This document shows positions 35,757-46,345 of a stretch of 64,000 nt of DNA, in pieces. Positions within the stretch are counted from its first letter, which is position 1. Each line of letters opens with the position of its first letter. The translations under genes were made by a program, and so were the position numbers. The notes under the pieces are model-generated. The model made no database searches. It saw only the letters and a list, made by a program, of their open reading frames with translations, and was not told the origin of the DNA. Origin of the DNA: Alphaproteobacteria bacterium. Its GTDB lineage: Bacteria > Pseudomonadota > Alphaproteobacteria > Rhodospirillales > Rhodospirillaceae. The stretch is from positions 1 to 64,000 of the forward strand of contig JAURPI010000019.1 in NCBI GenBank assembly GCA_030835385.1, given 5' to 3'.

Positions 35757-36875
35757 TTATCCAGCAGGGTAGCTCAGCTTTCCTCCGGATATTGGACTGC
35801 GCGCACCCGTTGTATTGGTGAACGTCAGTGGAAGGTTTCTTAGGCTCCTGACAGCCATAAACGCGAACGCCTGGGCTTCGATCATATCGCCGTTCCACCC
35901 TTCGTCCTCAATCGGATGAACTTGACAGGGGCACGCGACACTTAACTGACTCATAAGTGTCAAATTGTGACGCCCACCTCCAGTTACATAGAGCGCCTCT
36001 GGTGGGTTTGGGCATAGCTTAAGTCCAGCGACAATAGAGTTAACGGTGAATGCTAAGAGAGTAGCGGCACCGTCACTGGGAGACATCCCTTCCAGCGCAT
36101 TTATTGAAAAGTCTGATCTATCCAAACTCTTAGGGTACTTGAGTTTAAAGTAGCTGTGGTCCAAGAGTGTATCGAGCACACTCTGGTCTACTATTCCTTG
36201 CGCAGATAGTTGCCCATCTTCATCAAACCGTTTCCCGGTTGTTTGTTCGATCCACGCATCCATCAAGCCGTTTCCAGGGCCTGTATCAAAAGCAATGACG
36301 TCATTGGGATCAGGTCCAATCCACGTAATGTTGGAAATACCCCCGATATTAACAATCACAACGGGCCGGGATTTAGAGCGCAGCATAGACGCGTGAAACA
36401 CTGGTGCCAGCGGTGCACCCTGCCCACCCTCTTTGACGTCCAGAGTTCTAAAATCCGATACCACTGGAATCAGGGTTTCATTAGCCATTTGAATTGGATC
36501 ACCGATCTGCTGCGTTATCCTAAGCTCAGGTCTGTGAAGAGTCGTATGGCCATGGAAGCCAATAATTTTAGGCCGTTTCCATTTGCCACCTTCTTCTTCG
36601 CCATCGAGCAACTTATTGATACAGACGATATGCAGTGACGTAAGCTCACGAATCAAAGTCGCGTCCGCCGTAAGACTGTTAGACTGAGCAGCCCGCTCAA
36701 CAGCGGCTTTTAACCACGCCCTAAATTCATCTGGGTAAGGAATTGAGAGAGATGGGCCAATATCAGTGACAATCTCGCCATCCGTTTCGATTACTGCAGC
36801 GTCGATGCCGTCGAGGGAGGTCCCGCTCATGAGACCGAGAGAGACGATGGGTCCCTCCATATTTGATAGGTTCAT
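35757..36875 (-). CDS. anmK: AnmK, anhydro-N-acetylmuramic acid kinase
   Basis: A 372-residue ASKHA-fold kinase with G-L-M-S-G-T-S-L-D-G-I-D at the N terminus, N-I-G-G-I-S-N, D-T-G-P-G-N-G-L-M-D and V-T-G-G-G-R-H-N. AnmK phosphorylates and opens anhydro-MurNAc in peptidoglycan recycling. It is divergent from tyrS, a common arrangement in alphaproteobacteria. Confidence 0.95.
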   Translation of the reverse strand: MNLSNMEGPIVSLGLMSGTSLDGIDAAVIETDGEIVTDIGPSLSIPYPDEFRAWLKAAVERAAQSNSLTADATLIRELTSLHIVCINKLLDGEEEGGKWKRPKIIGFHGHTTLHRPELRITQQIGDPIQMANETLIPVVSDFRTLDVKEGGQGAPLAPVFHASMLRSKSRPVVIVNIGGISNITWIGPDPNDVIAFDTGPGNGLMDAWIEQTTGKRFDEDGQLSAQGIVDQSVLDTLLDHSYFKLKYPKSLDRSDFSINALEGMSPSDGAATLLAFTVNSIVAGLKLCPNPPEALYVTGGGRHNLTLMSQLSVACPCQVHPIEDEGWNGDMIEAQAFAFMAVRSLRNLPLTFTNTTGARSPISGGKLSYPAG

Positions 36876-36971
36876 CGTTGCCCTCCCATCTGCCTCATGA
36901 TATCACGCGCCTAAGCTCTAATTTTGTCTGCAATAGTCTAACCGATTGATATTTCAAGTGGAAATACGTCC

Positions 36972-38231
36972 ATGACTTCCGTTCCCAAGCGTCGCTCTGA
37001 GCTCATCGAAGTTCTCGAACAACGTGGATTTCTGCATCAATGCACGAACATTGAGCAACTTGACGAGACCGCTGCGACGAGCGTTATCACTGCATACAAC
37101 GGGTTTGATGCGACAGCCGACAGTTTGCACGTCGGCCACCTCCTTCCGATCATGATGCTGCGATGGGTTCAGAATACGGGACATAGACCCATTGCGCTTA
37201 TTGGTGGCGGCACCACAAAAGTAGGCGACCCTTCAGGAAAGGAGGAAACACGTCAGCTGCTTGATGACGATGCGATCAACAGCAACATCAAAAGTATTCA
37301 AAAAACATTTGAGAAACTTATTGAGTTTGGAGAAGGAAGCACCGACGCCCTTCTCGTAAATAACGCAGATTGGCTGGACACCCTTCAATACATTCCTTTC
37401 TTGAGAGATGTCGGACCGCATTTCACGATTAACCGAATGCTAACGATGGATAGCGTCAAATTGAGACTAGAACGTGAACAACCGCTCACGTTTCTGGAAT
37501 TCAATTATATGATCCTTCAGTCCTATGATTTTCTTGAATTGCATATGAGATATGGCTGCACCTTACAAACAGGCGGTTCAGATCAATGGGGTAACATCGT
37601 CAATGGAATAGAATTGGGCAGAAGAGTTGCTCAAACTGAATTATTCGGTCTGACATGCCCATTAATCACAACTTCGTCGGGCGCCAAAATGGGGAAAACC
37701 GCAGCGGGCGCGGTATGGCTCAATGAAGAACGGTTGTCGGCCTACGACTACTATCAATTCTGGCGGAATGCGGAAGACCCCGATGTCGGACGGTTCCTAA
37801 AATTATTCACCGAGCTTCCAATGGAAGAGATCAGTCGCCTTGAATTACTAGAAGGTGGTGAGATCAACGATGCAAAAAAAGTTTTGGCTTTTGAGGCCAC
37901 AAAGTTGCTTCACGGAGAAAGCGCTGCGATAGCTTCACAAAAAACCGCTGAATCTACTTTTGAATCTGGCGGAGTTGGCGACAGCTTACCAAGCATTGAT
38001 TTGTCAGATGAGGCCCTCGCAAACGGCATGTCACTCGTTGAAGCCCTCAAAGCAACGGGTCTTTGCAAGAGTGGCGGAGAAGCACGACGGCTAATTCTTG
38101 GTGGTGGTGCAAAGATAAATGGCGAGAAAGTAGAAGATGAAACTTACCTGCTGCAGGCAGACGACTTTATAGACAGTCAATTAAAGCTGTCTTCTGGCAA
38201 AAAGCGCCACGCCATCGTTACGCTTGTCTAA
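36972..38231 (+). CDS. tyrS: Tyrosyl-tRNA synthetase
   Basis: A 419-residue class I synthetase. The HIGH-like motif is H-V-G-H-L-L-P and the KMSKS-like motif K-M-G-K-T. The L-Q-S-Y-D-F and G-G-S-D-Q-W-G-N blocks bind tyrosine, and an S4-type RNA-binding domain closes the C terminus (S-G-G-E-A-R-R-L-I-x-G-G-G). Length and order match TyrS of the bacterial type. Confidence 0.96.
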   Translation: MTSVPKRRSELIEVLEQRGFLHQCTNIEQLDETAATSVITAYNGFDATADSLHVGHLLPIMMLRWVQNTGHRPIALIGGGTTKVGDPSGKEETRQLLDDDAINSNIKSIQKTFEKLIEFGEGSTDALLVNNADWLDTLQYIPFLRDVGPHFTINRMLTMDSVKLRLEREQPLTFLEFNYMILQSYDFLELHMRYGCTLQTGGSDQWGNIVNGIELGRRVAQTELFGLTCPLITTSSGAKMGKTAAGAVWLNEERLSAYDYYQFWRNAEDPDVGRFLKLFTELPMEEISRLELLEGGEINDAKKVLAFEATKLLHGESAAIASQKTAESTFESGGVGDSLPSIDLSDEALANGMSLVEALKATGLCKSGGEARRLILGGGAKINGEKVEDETYLLQADDFIDSQLKLSSGKKRHAIVTLV

Positions 38232-38259
38232 CGCACCAATTAAGAAAAGATACTGGCTG

Positions 38260-41200
38260 CTAATTTAGATTAGACTCAGTGGCTTCCACTTGAGCAGCCG
38301 GCGGCGGATCAAAAACGCGAAATATTTGGCGCAAGAAACCAGGTGTTAACGTCGCTAACGGGTTAACAGTGATCTCAACTCCATCTGGATTTCCGCGCAT
38401 CGCATATGTTGCTGCAAACACACCGCCGCTTTCCTCTCCACCTGTCAAAAGCGGACCGAGTATTGGGATACCGCCGAGGGCACTATTGACGGCATAAGCG
38501 GGAACAATCGTCCCATCCCCATCAAGAGTGAGCTTTTTGGTGTCGTACGTTCCTTGAGCTGTGAGACCCAGTGAAGGTCCATACATAGCCCCATCTCTAA
38601 TCGAGAAAGCACCATCTGTGTACGTAAAAGGAACGTTCAATTCTGAAAAAGAAATACCGTTGCCTTCTAATTCATCCACAATTCCCGTCAATGCTGCAAC
38701 AGACAACAATCGGGCAAGCAGCGGCGCGTCAACAATCTGAAATGTATCCATATTGAGACTTCCGGAGACAGCCCCTGTTTCACTAACAGTTCCTGAGACT
38801 GTTAACTTTCCACCCTTGAAGTCGTCACTTAGCCCCAAGGATTGTAACACAGCACCACCATTCCCGCTGTCAGCTCGAAATTCCCTAACTTGTTCTTGCG
38901 GCTGCATCGTTAGAGTAAAACTGTCGGTCTCTGCCACATCTGCATTCACTACTAGCTCGGAAATACCAGTCGCATTCTGAACAACTTGAGCACTCACATT
39001 GGTTATGCCACCTAGGTCGGAGAGCAGTACCTGCTCTAGCTCCCCGCTGAACCTGAACGGAACACGAGAGATATTCTGGGTCGGAGCGCCAAAACTCCTC
39101 GCTCTATTGTTGTTAACCAGTGAAGACCAGAAAGTTCGGCCATCAAGTGAACTTCCGCGTAAGGAAATATCAAACGCCCCGTCTTGAGCGCGGGTGGCTG
39201 ACATTTCAAACTGACTACTGCCTATCTGTCCTGGTTCAAGTTCAATCGAACCGATCTCTGCCCCGCCCAAGAACTGGATGTTTCCACTGAGCTGGAGATT
39301 GGCTGCGTCCGATAACGCGTCAAAGCGACGCACCTCTTTGACCACACCGTCAGATAAAAGAACTTCTGCCGATAGAAAACCTTCTGAATCGATTGGCTTG
39401 CGCCAATTCAAAGTGGGAACTCTGAGTTCCGCAGTCCCTAAATCCGCTTCCAATATAAGAATACTCTCGGACGGCTCATCAACCGTATATATGGCCTCTA
39501 GCCTTATCGGACCATCGACATATGGTGGGCTAAATATAGGTTGACCTAAACCGACTAGTGCTCGTTGATCGTTCTCAACTACAGCATCCAATGCATATTG
39601 CCGTTTAAATTCACCGCCAGAGAAATTCTCTCGCCATGCCAGCCCTGTACGAATCCCTCCTAGGGAAGCTGTCCCGCTAACATCCATACCGATATTGTCG
39701 ATATTTAGGCTAAACTGTCCCGACTCTAAATCGAGCCCAAATGCTGCATCCAGAATAGAAGTTTGCTGCAACGATGCAGCAGCCGATACCACAACTTGAT
39801 CAAGTGAAACGCCTTGAACTAGGGGGAAATCAACGCTGAGCAGAACCTCGGCCAACCCATTTGTCGCTGTAGGTTTTATCCCGAGCTTTGAAGCATAGCC
39901 AAGCGGTGGCCGGTCGATCAGCTCGATTGCATCGGCAAGTTGTCCATCGATACGAACGTCTATATCTGCCGTATCTGTCTTGTCATCTAGCCCATGCAGC
40001 CGCACCCGGGCCTCACGAACATTGAGAGTGTTATCGGGGTCTGGGCTTAGGCGAACAAAGCCACTTTCAACATCTATAACGACCTCAGATAGTGAAAGAC
40101 TCAATACACCTTTCGTTTCCTCTACTGGGGGCATCTGCTTCAAGTAAGTTACACCTATACCAGACAGGTTTGCTGACCCGGCAAGGGATGAAACTCCCAG
40201 ATCAAGTATTGAAGAGCCAGTTATGGCCACATCAAACTTAGCATCCATAACTTCTCCGCCCGCTAAATTGTTGGTAATCCAACGTCTCGTATTGGGTTTA
40301 ACACTCTCTGGCCAATAGGCTTTCAAATCCGGCAAGCCCACTTTATCAATTTGAATATCTAGGTTGATTTCTGGGTTACTCAGCATTTGCATGCCTTCGA
40401 GTAACAACTCAATACCTGGCCCTCCGTTGCTTAACATCAATTCGAAATCAGACACGGAAACTTTGTCGAGTTGATCACTGCCCTCAGCATTCATACTAAA
40501 TTGAGCTATTGGATAGGTACGGCTAATTGGCGCGGGCAGCGTGAGTGCACCTTCACCACTACTAATCATTAACTGGGCACGACTGACTGTAGCGGGTGCC
40601 TCGAGAAGTAAAATCTCTAACTCAAGTTTTCCATCTACATCTAGGTCCATCGCAGATAGTACACTCAATTGAGGCGACAATACCGAGAGTGAGGCTGGAC
40701 GTAAGTCCTGGAATTCAACGTCTAACGCTAGAGATGATGCATCAACGATATATACCCCACCAACCTCAATTCTGGAGGTGCGACCATCATTTAAGAATGG
40801 CAGGCTCGCAGATATCCGCAAATCGCCCGTCTGCCTCTCAAGAGAGATATCACCAGAGGGCACTAACCATTCGCTGCCAGACGTTTCATCTGAAAATATA
40901 ACGGTCGAGTTTTGCACTACGACTCTGTCAAGATATCCCGCGCGATTTCCGGTACCGCCCGGATCAGTTAATGCCCTAACTACAACGTTTAGCAACTGAT
41001 TGGCTGATTCGTCCGTGGTTAAACCCGTGTCAATCTCGGCAATATCTTCATCGCTTTCCTCAGCGTCATAATTGAGTTCAATGCCCAGAAGGATTTCTCC
41101 ATCTTCCCCACGCGTTAGCCTTACGACAGGGTTGTCCAGGATAATTTCCTCCGGTGCCGGCGAACCCTCAAGAATTGATGCCATGCTCAACCGGACGAGC

Positions 41201-41490
41201 ATTTCAGGAAATGACGCGATTACAGTACCGTCAAGATCAACCGCTACAACATCTCGAACTGTGATATTCGGCGTGGATTGCATTCCACCCCACGCCAAAC
41301 TCGCCCCTTGAACTTGGAACAGTATTCCTTCGCGCTCGTTGCTTATCGCCTCAGAGATGTACGAAGCGAGAAAATCCATCGTGACAGGACCGTCCGAAAG
41401 ACGCCACGCAAGGATTGCAATGCCACACAACAATAAGGTGAGGCAGGCCGCTAAGGTTCTAAAAAGTGTGTGGACGGCTCCGTGAACCAA
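38260..41490 (-). CDS. AsmA/YhdP-like inter-membrane protein
   Basis: A 1076-residue protein anchored by one N-terminal helix (about 10-30), then a very long beta-rich periplasmic body with the DUF3971-type middle. The C-terminal AsmA-like region has R-L-L-S-V-A-A-L-T-G and the G-T-Y-D-T-K-K-L-T-L-D-G block. YhdP/AsmA-like proteins form hydrophobic grooves that carry phospholipids between inner and outer membranes. It converges with tyrS (28-bp gap). Confidence 0.85.
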   Translation of the reverse strand: MVHGAVHTLFRTLAACLTLLLCGIAILAWRLSDGPVTMDFLASYISEAISNEREGILFQVQGASLAWGGMQSTPNITVRDVVAVDLDGTVIASFPEMLVRLSMASILEGSPAPEEIILDNPVVRLTRGEDGEILLGIELNYDAEESDEDIAEIDTGLTTDESANQLLNVVVRALTDPGGTGNRAGYLDRVVVQNSTVIFSDETSGSEWLVPSGDISLERQTGDLRISASLPFLNDGRTSRIEVGGVYIVDASSLALDVEFQDLRPASLSVLSPQLSVLSAMDLDVDGKLELEILLLEAPATVSRAQLMISSGEGALTLPAPISRTYPIAQFSMNAEGSDQLDKVSVSDFELMLSNGGPGIELLLEGMQMLSNPEINLDIQIDKVGLPDLKAYWPESVKPNTRRWITNNLAGGEVMDAKFDVAITGSSILDLGVSSLAGSANLSGIGVTYLKQMPPVEETKGVLSLSLSEVVIDVESGFVRLSPDPDNTLNVREARVRLHGLDDKTDTADIDVRIDGQLADAIELIDRPPLGYASKLGIKPTATNGLAEVLLSVDFPLVQGVSLDQVVVSAAASLQQTSILDAAFGLDLESGQFSLNIDNIGMDVSGTASLGGIRTGLAWRENFSGGEFKRQYALDAVVENDQRALVGLGQPIFSPPYVDGPIRLEAIYTVDEPSESILILEADLGTAELRVPTLNWRKPIDSEGFLSAEVLLSDGVVKEVRRFDALSDAANLQLSGNIQFLGGAEIGSIELEPGQIGSSQFEMSATRAQDGAFDISLRGSSLDGRTFWSSLVNNNRARSFGAPTQNISRVPFRFSGELEQVLLSDLGGITNVSAQVVQNATGISELVVNADVAETDSFTLTMQPQEQVREFRADSGNGGAVLQSLGLSDDFKGGKLTVSGTVSETGAVSGSLNMDTFQIVDAPLLARLLSVAALTGIVDELEGNGISFSELNVPFTYTDGAFSIRDGAMYGPSLGLTAQGTYDTKKLTLDGDGTIVPAYAVNSALGGIPILGPLLTGGEESGGVFAATYAMRGNPDGVEITVNPLATLTPGFLRQIFRVFDPPPAAQVEATESNLN

Positions 41491-41615
41491 GACTCAATCC
41501 CACCCTGCTGCGCCAGTAATCGCTAGTTCAGCTGTTTCATTGCTCTTATAGGTGTAAATACAATTAAACCTGCCTAGTAACTTGCGCAAAAATTCGGCAT
41601 CCCTGTTAGACTTCA

Positions 41616-44585
41616 ATGATGAACGGCAAGATTGAACATAGTAGGACGAGTATGCCTGAAAATGGTCTCCCCCGCGCCTACGATCTTAAGCAATATGAAA
41701 GTTATATAGACAAGTGGGACAATGAAGCAGCTCCCAATGCAGGAATCAAAGAGAACAGCCATCTTCTAGATTTACCAAAACTGACAATTGCGGGGCTCAC
41801 AAAAAGCCTATTCGGAAATAGCCCTTTTTTGTCTAAAGCGGCAATAAAAAACCCCCATTGCTTCTCTAGGTTGATTAACCAACACCCCAATGATGCGTGG
41901 GCAACATTCTTAGCTACGCTTCACGAAGATATACGTGAAATACAAAATGACATTGAGGCACTTAGGACCTTACTGCGCCAAAGGAAAGAAGAAGCAGCGC
42001 TTCACATTGCGCTTTGCGACATATCCAACATATGGAATCTGTTCGACGTTGTAGGCAATTTATCAGATTTCGCTGATTTATGTGTTTCAGAAGCCGTCAA
42101 CGCCCTACTTCTTTCAGAGGAGAAAAAGGGCAATATAGAACTCCCTGACATTGAGAACCCGCAAACCGGTTGCGGTCTATTTGTACTCGCCCTCGGCAAG
42201 CTTGGGGCACGAGAACTCAACTATTCTTCAGACATAGACTTGATGGTGCTCTTTGACACTGAAGCACTAAATTATAAAGGCAAAAAATCACCCCATGAAT
42301 TTGCCGTGAAGCTTACCAAAGACCTTGTAAGCATTCTTGATGAACGAACAGCGGATGGGTACGTCTTCAGAACTGACCTGCGTCTTAGACCTGACCCGAG
42401 TTCAACTGCAGCTGCTGTTTCAACAGAGGCTGCGGAACTTTATTACGAGAGTTGGGGACAGAACTGGGAAAGATCTGCGCTAATCAAGGCGCGCGTTATT
42501 GCTGGGGACAAAAGAGTTGGTGGCGGTTTTCTAAAGAGATTAGAGCCTTTTATTTGGCGAAAGTCTTTAGATTTCTACGCAATTCAAGACATCCACTCAA
42601 TCAAAAGACAAATCTATGCGTCAAAGGGTGGGAGCGAGATCAATGTCCTTGGACATGACATTAAAGTCGGTCGAGGTGGCATTCGTGAAATCGAATTTTT
42701 TGTTCAAATACAGCAACTCATATGGGGTGGTAGGATTCCATCCCTGCGCAAAACACAGACTGTGGAAGGTCTTACCAGTTTACAAGACAATGATTTGGTC
42801 GAAGAAGGTGCATCCTTAGAACTTAAAGACTCGTACATTTATCTCCGAACGCTTGAACACCGTATTCAGATGATAAATGACGAACAAACCCAGAGGATTC
42901 CAGAAGACCCATGTCGCGCGGAGGCTCTTTCTGTATTCTTAGGGTACAACGACTTTGCTCAGTTTAGTGACGCTGTAACCAAACACCTCAAAGTGGTTGA
43001 ACGGCACTATGCAAATCTCTTCGAAGATGCCCCGGAGCTTACCGTTGATGGCAATCTTGTTTTCACTGGCACTGACCACGATCCTGAAACTTTAGCGACA
43101 CTCACCAGACTAGGATTTGAAAATCCGGAGGCTATTTCCCAAATTATCAGGTCGTGGCATACGGGAAAATACCGCGCCACAAAGAGCACAAGATCGCGTC
43201 AAATTCTCACTGAAATCGTACCTAACTTGGTCTCTGCGTTTGGCAAGACAACACTTCCAGACCGAGCCTTCCTAAAATTTGATACATTTCTTGAGCAACT
43301 GCCAGCGGGAGTACAGCTGTTCTCGGTGTTCTACGCGCACCCTGAAATCCTAGACTTACTAGCAGATATAATGGGTGACGCCCCCCGGCTCGCCGATTAC
43401 CTAAACGCCTCAAGCGAACGGCTTGATTACGTTCTGGATCCCGACTTTTTCGAGAACATAGCCGCAGCGCCGACACTTTCTGAAGATTTAGGAAAGATAC
43501 TAGAAAGAGCTAGTGGATATGAAGCCAAGCTTGATGCGTGTCGTCGATGGACCAATGACCTCCGATTCCGGGTTGGTGTACAAGCGTTACGATCCTTAGT
43601 TACTCCTGCCGAAGGGGCAAAAGCTCTAAGTGCTATCGCTGAATCAACAATAAATGCTCTCGTACCTCACGTATGTGATGAGTTCGCTAGCCAGTTTGGA
43701 CAAATTCAAGAAGCAAACTTTGCTATTTTGGCATATGGAAAACTGGGCAGCTCTGAACTCATGCCAACATCAGACCTGGATTTGGTTTTTATTTACGATA
43801 GCCCAACCACCCACGAGTCCTCAGGGGGGCGTCGCCAGCTGGCAGCAAGTGTGTACTTCATGCGTCTTGCCCAAAGAATAGTCTCCGCCTTATCCGTATT
43901 GACGGCCGAGGGGCGCTTATATGAAATAGATTTACGTTTGCGCCCGTCAGGAGACCAGGGTCCTGTCGCGTCTAGCCTTGAGGCTTTTAGCATATACCAA
44001 CAGGAAGATGCGTGGATATGGGAACACTTAGCACTTACTAAAGCCCGGGTTGTTTATTCGACTGGCCAACTAGAAAATCAAATTACTCAAGCGATATTCA
44101 AAGCGTTGGAGTCAAAAAAAACGGAAAATGAAGTAGCAAACGCTATTTCTGAAATGCGCGCTCGTATCCAACAACAGTATAGCGACGATTCGAGCTTAGA
44201 CATCAAGCATATGGCTGGCGGTCTAATGGATACTGAATTCTTGGTTCAGTTTCATACTCTACTTAACTTTGAGAGACTGGTTGGCTCCTATCCGCTAAGT
44301 TCTATCGATGCTTTAGAAATTCTAGCCACGAAAGGTTTAATAGAAGAATCAGATACTCATCTGCTGCAGTTCGGATTAGGCATGTGGAACGACTTATTGT
44401 GGCTTCTAAGACTTACTCTTGATTCTTCGACGCTGTCGTCAGAAATTCCAAAGGGGCTCGAGAAACGCATATTAAACGCAACTCAACTTCCAACGCGCGG
44501 GGCCTTGGAGAGTAAGATTCAGGAAACGAGAGAGACAATAAGCAGTCTCTTGGGGCAGATTATTGAGCCTGACTATAAAAACTAG
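41616..44585 (+). CDS. glnE: GlnE, glutamine synthetase adenylyltransferase/deadenylylase
   Basis: A 989-residue protein with two nucleotidyltransferase domains: the N-terminal (deadenylylase) motif G-A-R-E-L-N-Y-S-S-D-I-D-L and the C-terminal (adenylylase) motif G-S-S-E-L-M-P-T-S-D-L-D-L. Each is followed by a GlnD/PII-uridylyltransferase-type helical domain (R-L-R-P-D-P; L-R-L-R-P-S-G). It adjusts glutamine synthetase activity to nitrogen status. It precedes bcp by 35 bp. Confidence 0.96.
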   Translation: MMNGKIEHSRTSMPENGLPRAYDLKQYESYIDKWDNEAAPNAGIKENSHLLDLPKLTIAGLTKSLFGNSPFLSKAAIKNPHCFSRLINQHPNDAWATFLATLHEDIREIQNDIEALRTLLRQRKEEAALHIALCDISNIWNLFDVVGNLSDFADLCVSEAVNALLLSEEKKGNIELPDIENPQTGCGLFVLALGKLGARELNYSSDIDLMVLFDTEALNYKGKKSPHEFAVKLTKDLVSILDERTADGYVFRTDLRLRPDPSSTAAAVSTEAAELYYESWGQNWERSALIKARVIAGDKRVGGGFLKRLEPFIWRKSLDFYAIQDIHSIKRQIYASKGGSEINVLGHDIKVGRGGIREIEFFVQIQQLIWGGRIPSLRKTQTVEGLTSLQDNDLVEEGASLELKDSYIYLRTLEHRIQMINDEQTQRIPEDPCRAEALSVFLGYNDFAQFSDAVTKHLKVVERHYANLFEDAPELTVDGNLVFTGTDHDPETLATLTRLGFENPEAISQIIRSWHTGKYRATKSTRSRQILTEIVPNLVSAFGKTTLPDRAFLKFDTFLEQLPAGVQLFSVFYAHPEILDLLADIMGDAPRLADYLNASSERLDYVLDPDFFENIAAAPTLSEDLGKILERASGYEAKLDACRRWTNDLRFRVGVQALRSLVTPAEGAKALSAIAESTINALVPHVCDEFASQFGQIQEANFAILAYGKLGSSELMPTSDLDLVFIYDSPTTHESSGGRRQLAASVYFMRLAQRIVSALSVLTAEGRLYEIDLRLRPSGDQGPVASSLEAFSIYQQEDAWIWEHLALTKARVVYSTGQLENQITQAIFKALESKKTENEVANAISEMRARIQQQYSDDSSLDIKHMAGGLMDTEFLVQFHTLLNFERLVGSYPLSSIDALEILATKGLIEESDTHLLQFGLGMWNDLLWLLRLTLDSSTLSSEIPKGLEKRILNATQLPTRGALESKIQETRETISSLLGQIIEPDYKN

Positions 44586-44620
44586 GCTTTGATAAAAATT
44601 CATTCATACCGGAGCGACAT

Positions 44621-45088
44621 ATGGCAAAAATCGATATCGGAAGCAAAGCACCCACTTTCAGTTTACCCGCGACCGGCGGAGGGAAAATTTCGCTAAAGTC
44701 ACTTAAAGGCAAAAAGGTAGTCCTATATTTCTATCCAAAAGACGACACACCTGGATGCACTAAAGAAGCCTGTGGATTTAATGATAAACGATCAGAATTT
44801 TTGTCCGCTAACGCTGAAATAATTGGAGTCTCAAAGGACAGTCTTGCCAAACATGAGAAATTTAAGACGAAATATAACTTAGATTTTGAACTCGCATCCG
44901 ATGAAGAAAACGAGATATGTGAGGCATATGGAGTTTGGAAAGAAAAGAATATGTATGGTCGCAAATATATGGGAATTGAACGGTCGACTTTCCTAATTGA
45001 CGAGAAAGGTATTGTCAGAGCGGAATGGCGCAAAGTTAAAGTGCCCGGCCATGTTGAAGCCGTCCTAGATGCAACCCAGCAGCTATAA
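44621..45088 (+). CDS. bcp: Thioredoxin-dependent peroxiredoxin, Bcp/PrxQ type
   Basis: A 155-residue peroxiredoxin with P-K-D-D-T-P-G-C-T-K-E-A-C: the peroxidatic Cys and, five residues on, the resolving Cys, the PrxQ/BCP arrangement. It reduces hydrogen peroxide and organic peroxides. It follows glnE closely, as in many alphaproteobacteria. Confidence 0.95.
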   Translation: MAKIDIGSKAPTFSLPATGGGKISLKSLKGKKVVLYFYPKDDTPGCTKEACGFNDKRSEFLSANAEIIGVSKDSLAKHEKFKTKYNLDFELASDEENEICEAYGVWKEKNMYGRKYMGIERSTFLIDEKGIVRAEWRKVKVPGHVEAVLDATQQL

Positions 45089-45121
45089 GCTTTGCAAGAC
45101 TCTGTCAGGAAAAATACGCAT

Positions 45122-46247
45122 TTAATCTGCTTCTGCGGTATCCGACTCTGCCTTAACTCTGGCCGCCAAAGATGCAGACATGAACTGGTCAAGGTCCCCA
45201 TCCAGCACACCTTGGGTATCTGAAGCTTCTACTTCTGTACGCAAGTCTTTCACCATCTGGTACGGCTGCAACACATAAGACCTGATTTGATGACCCCAGC
45301 CGATATCTGATTTTGCCTCTTCGGTTGCTTGCGCTTTTGCCTCACGAGTCTGCAACTCAAGCTCGTACAACCGCGCACGCAGCATATCCCAACACTTAGC
45401 TCTATTCTGATGCTGTGAGCGCTCACTCTGACATTGGACAGCAATGCCCGTGGGGTTGTGCGTTATTCGAACCGCACTATCTGTTTTGTTAACGTGTTGG
45501 CCGCCCGCACCGGACGACCGATATGTATCAATGCGGCATTCTTTTTCGTCAATGTCGATTTCTATAGAGTCATCGATGACAGGGAACACCCACACTGAAG
45601 CAAAACTTGTATGTCGACGTGACGATGAATCATATGGAGAAATTCTAACGAGACGATGCACACCGCTTTCCGTCTTTAACCATCCATATGCGTTTAGGCC
45701 CAATATTCGGTAAGTTGCCGACTTAATGCCGGCTTCCTCACCAGCGCTCTCCTCTATCAATTCAACTTTATTGCCATGTGCCTCAGCCCACCGCGTGTAC
45801 ATGCGGCTTATCATTTCTGCCCAATCCTGGGCTTCAGTTCCACCAGCCCCAGCATGAATTTCTAGATAACAGTCGTTTGAATCCGCCTCACCTGAAAGCA
45901 AGCTCTCTAGCTCCAGTTTGCTCGCTTCTTGTCTGAGATTGTTAAGGAGGCTCTCTCCTTCTTTCTGGGTGTCGTCGTCACCTTCCATTTCGCCAAGCTC
46001 GATGAGCGTTACGGCGTCATCGACACCCTGCTCAAGATCTTTGTACCGTTTGATCGCGGACTCTAACTGCGTTCTTTCCCGCATAACTTTTTGGGCAACG
46101 GATTGATCAGACCAGAGATCAGGGTCTTCCGCCTTAGCGTTCAACTCTTCTAATCGTAGAAGCGCGTTATCCCAGTCAAAGGTGCCTCCTCAGCAGTGAC
46201 ATAGACTGCTTAATTTCAGAGACCATAGATTCAGTTTCGGCTCGCAT
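45122..46247 (-). CDS. prfB: PrfB, peptide chain release factor 2 (programmed +1 frameshift)
   Basis: The full gene is read as 23 codons from ATG 46247, a +1 shift at CTT-TGA-C (46181-46175), then 351 codons to 45122, about 374 residues in all. The main frame has the G-G-Q motif (A-G-G-Q-H-V-N-K) and the domain-2 region around [12 protein letters not shown]2 releases peptides at UGA and UAA; the frameshift at UGA is its known autoregulation. A reader who takes only the long frame would start wrongly at TTG 46144. Confidence 0.95.
46175..46190 (-). promoter_or_regulatory. prfB programmed frameshift signal
   Basis: On the minus strand an SD-like AGGAGG (46190-46185) is followed by CAC, CTT TGA C. 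The CTTTGAC slip site with the in-frame TGA and the upstream internal SD match the conserved RF2 frameshift element. Confidence 0.92.
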
Positions 46248-46345
46248 AACGTTTCTTTACTGGGTTGCGGGTGACTGTTTGTTCAAAATTGAAAGTATAT
46301 TTATTTGCCTACGGGCAAATGCCACAGCATGACTAATCTAATTTA

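Noticed and set aside
46144-46146. TTG as the start of release factor 2
   Set aside because: The real start is at 46247 with the programmed frameshift at 46175-46181.
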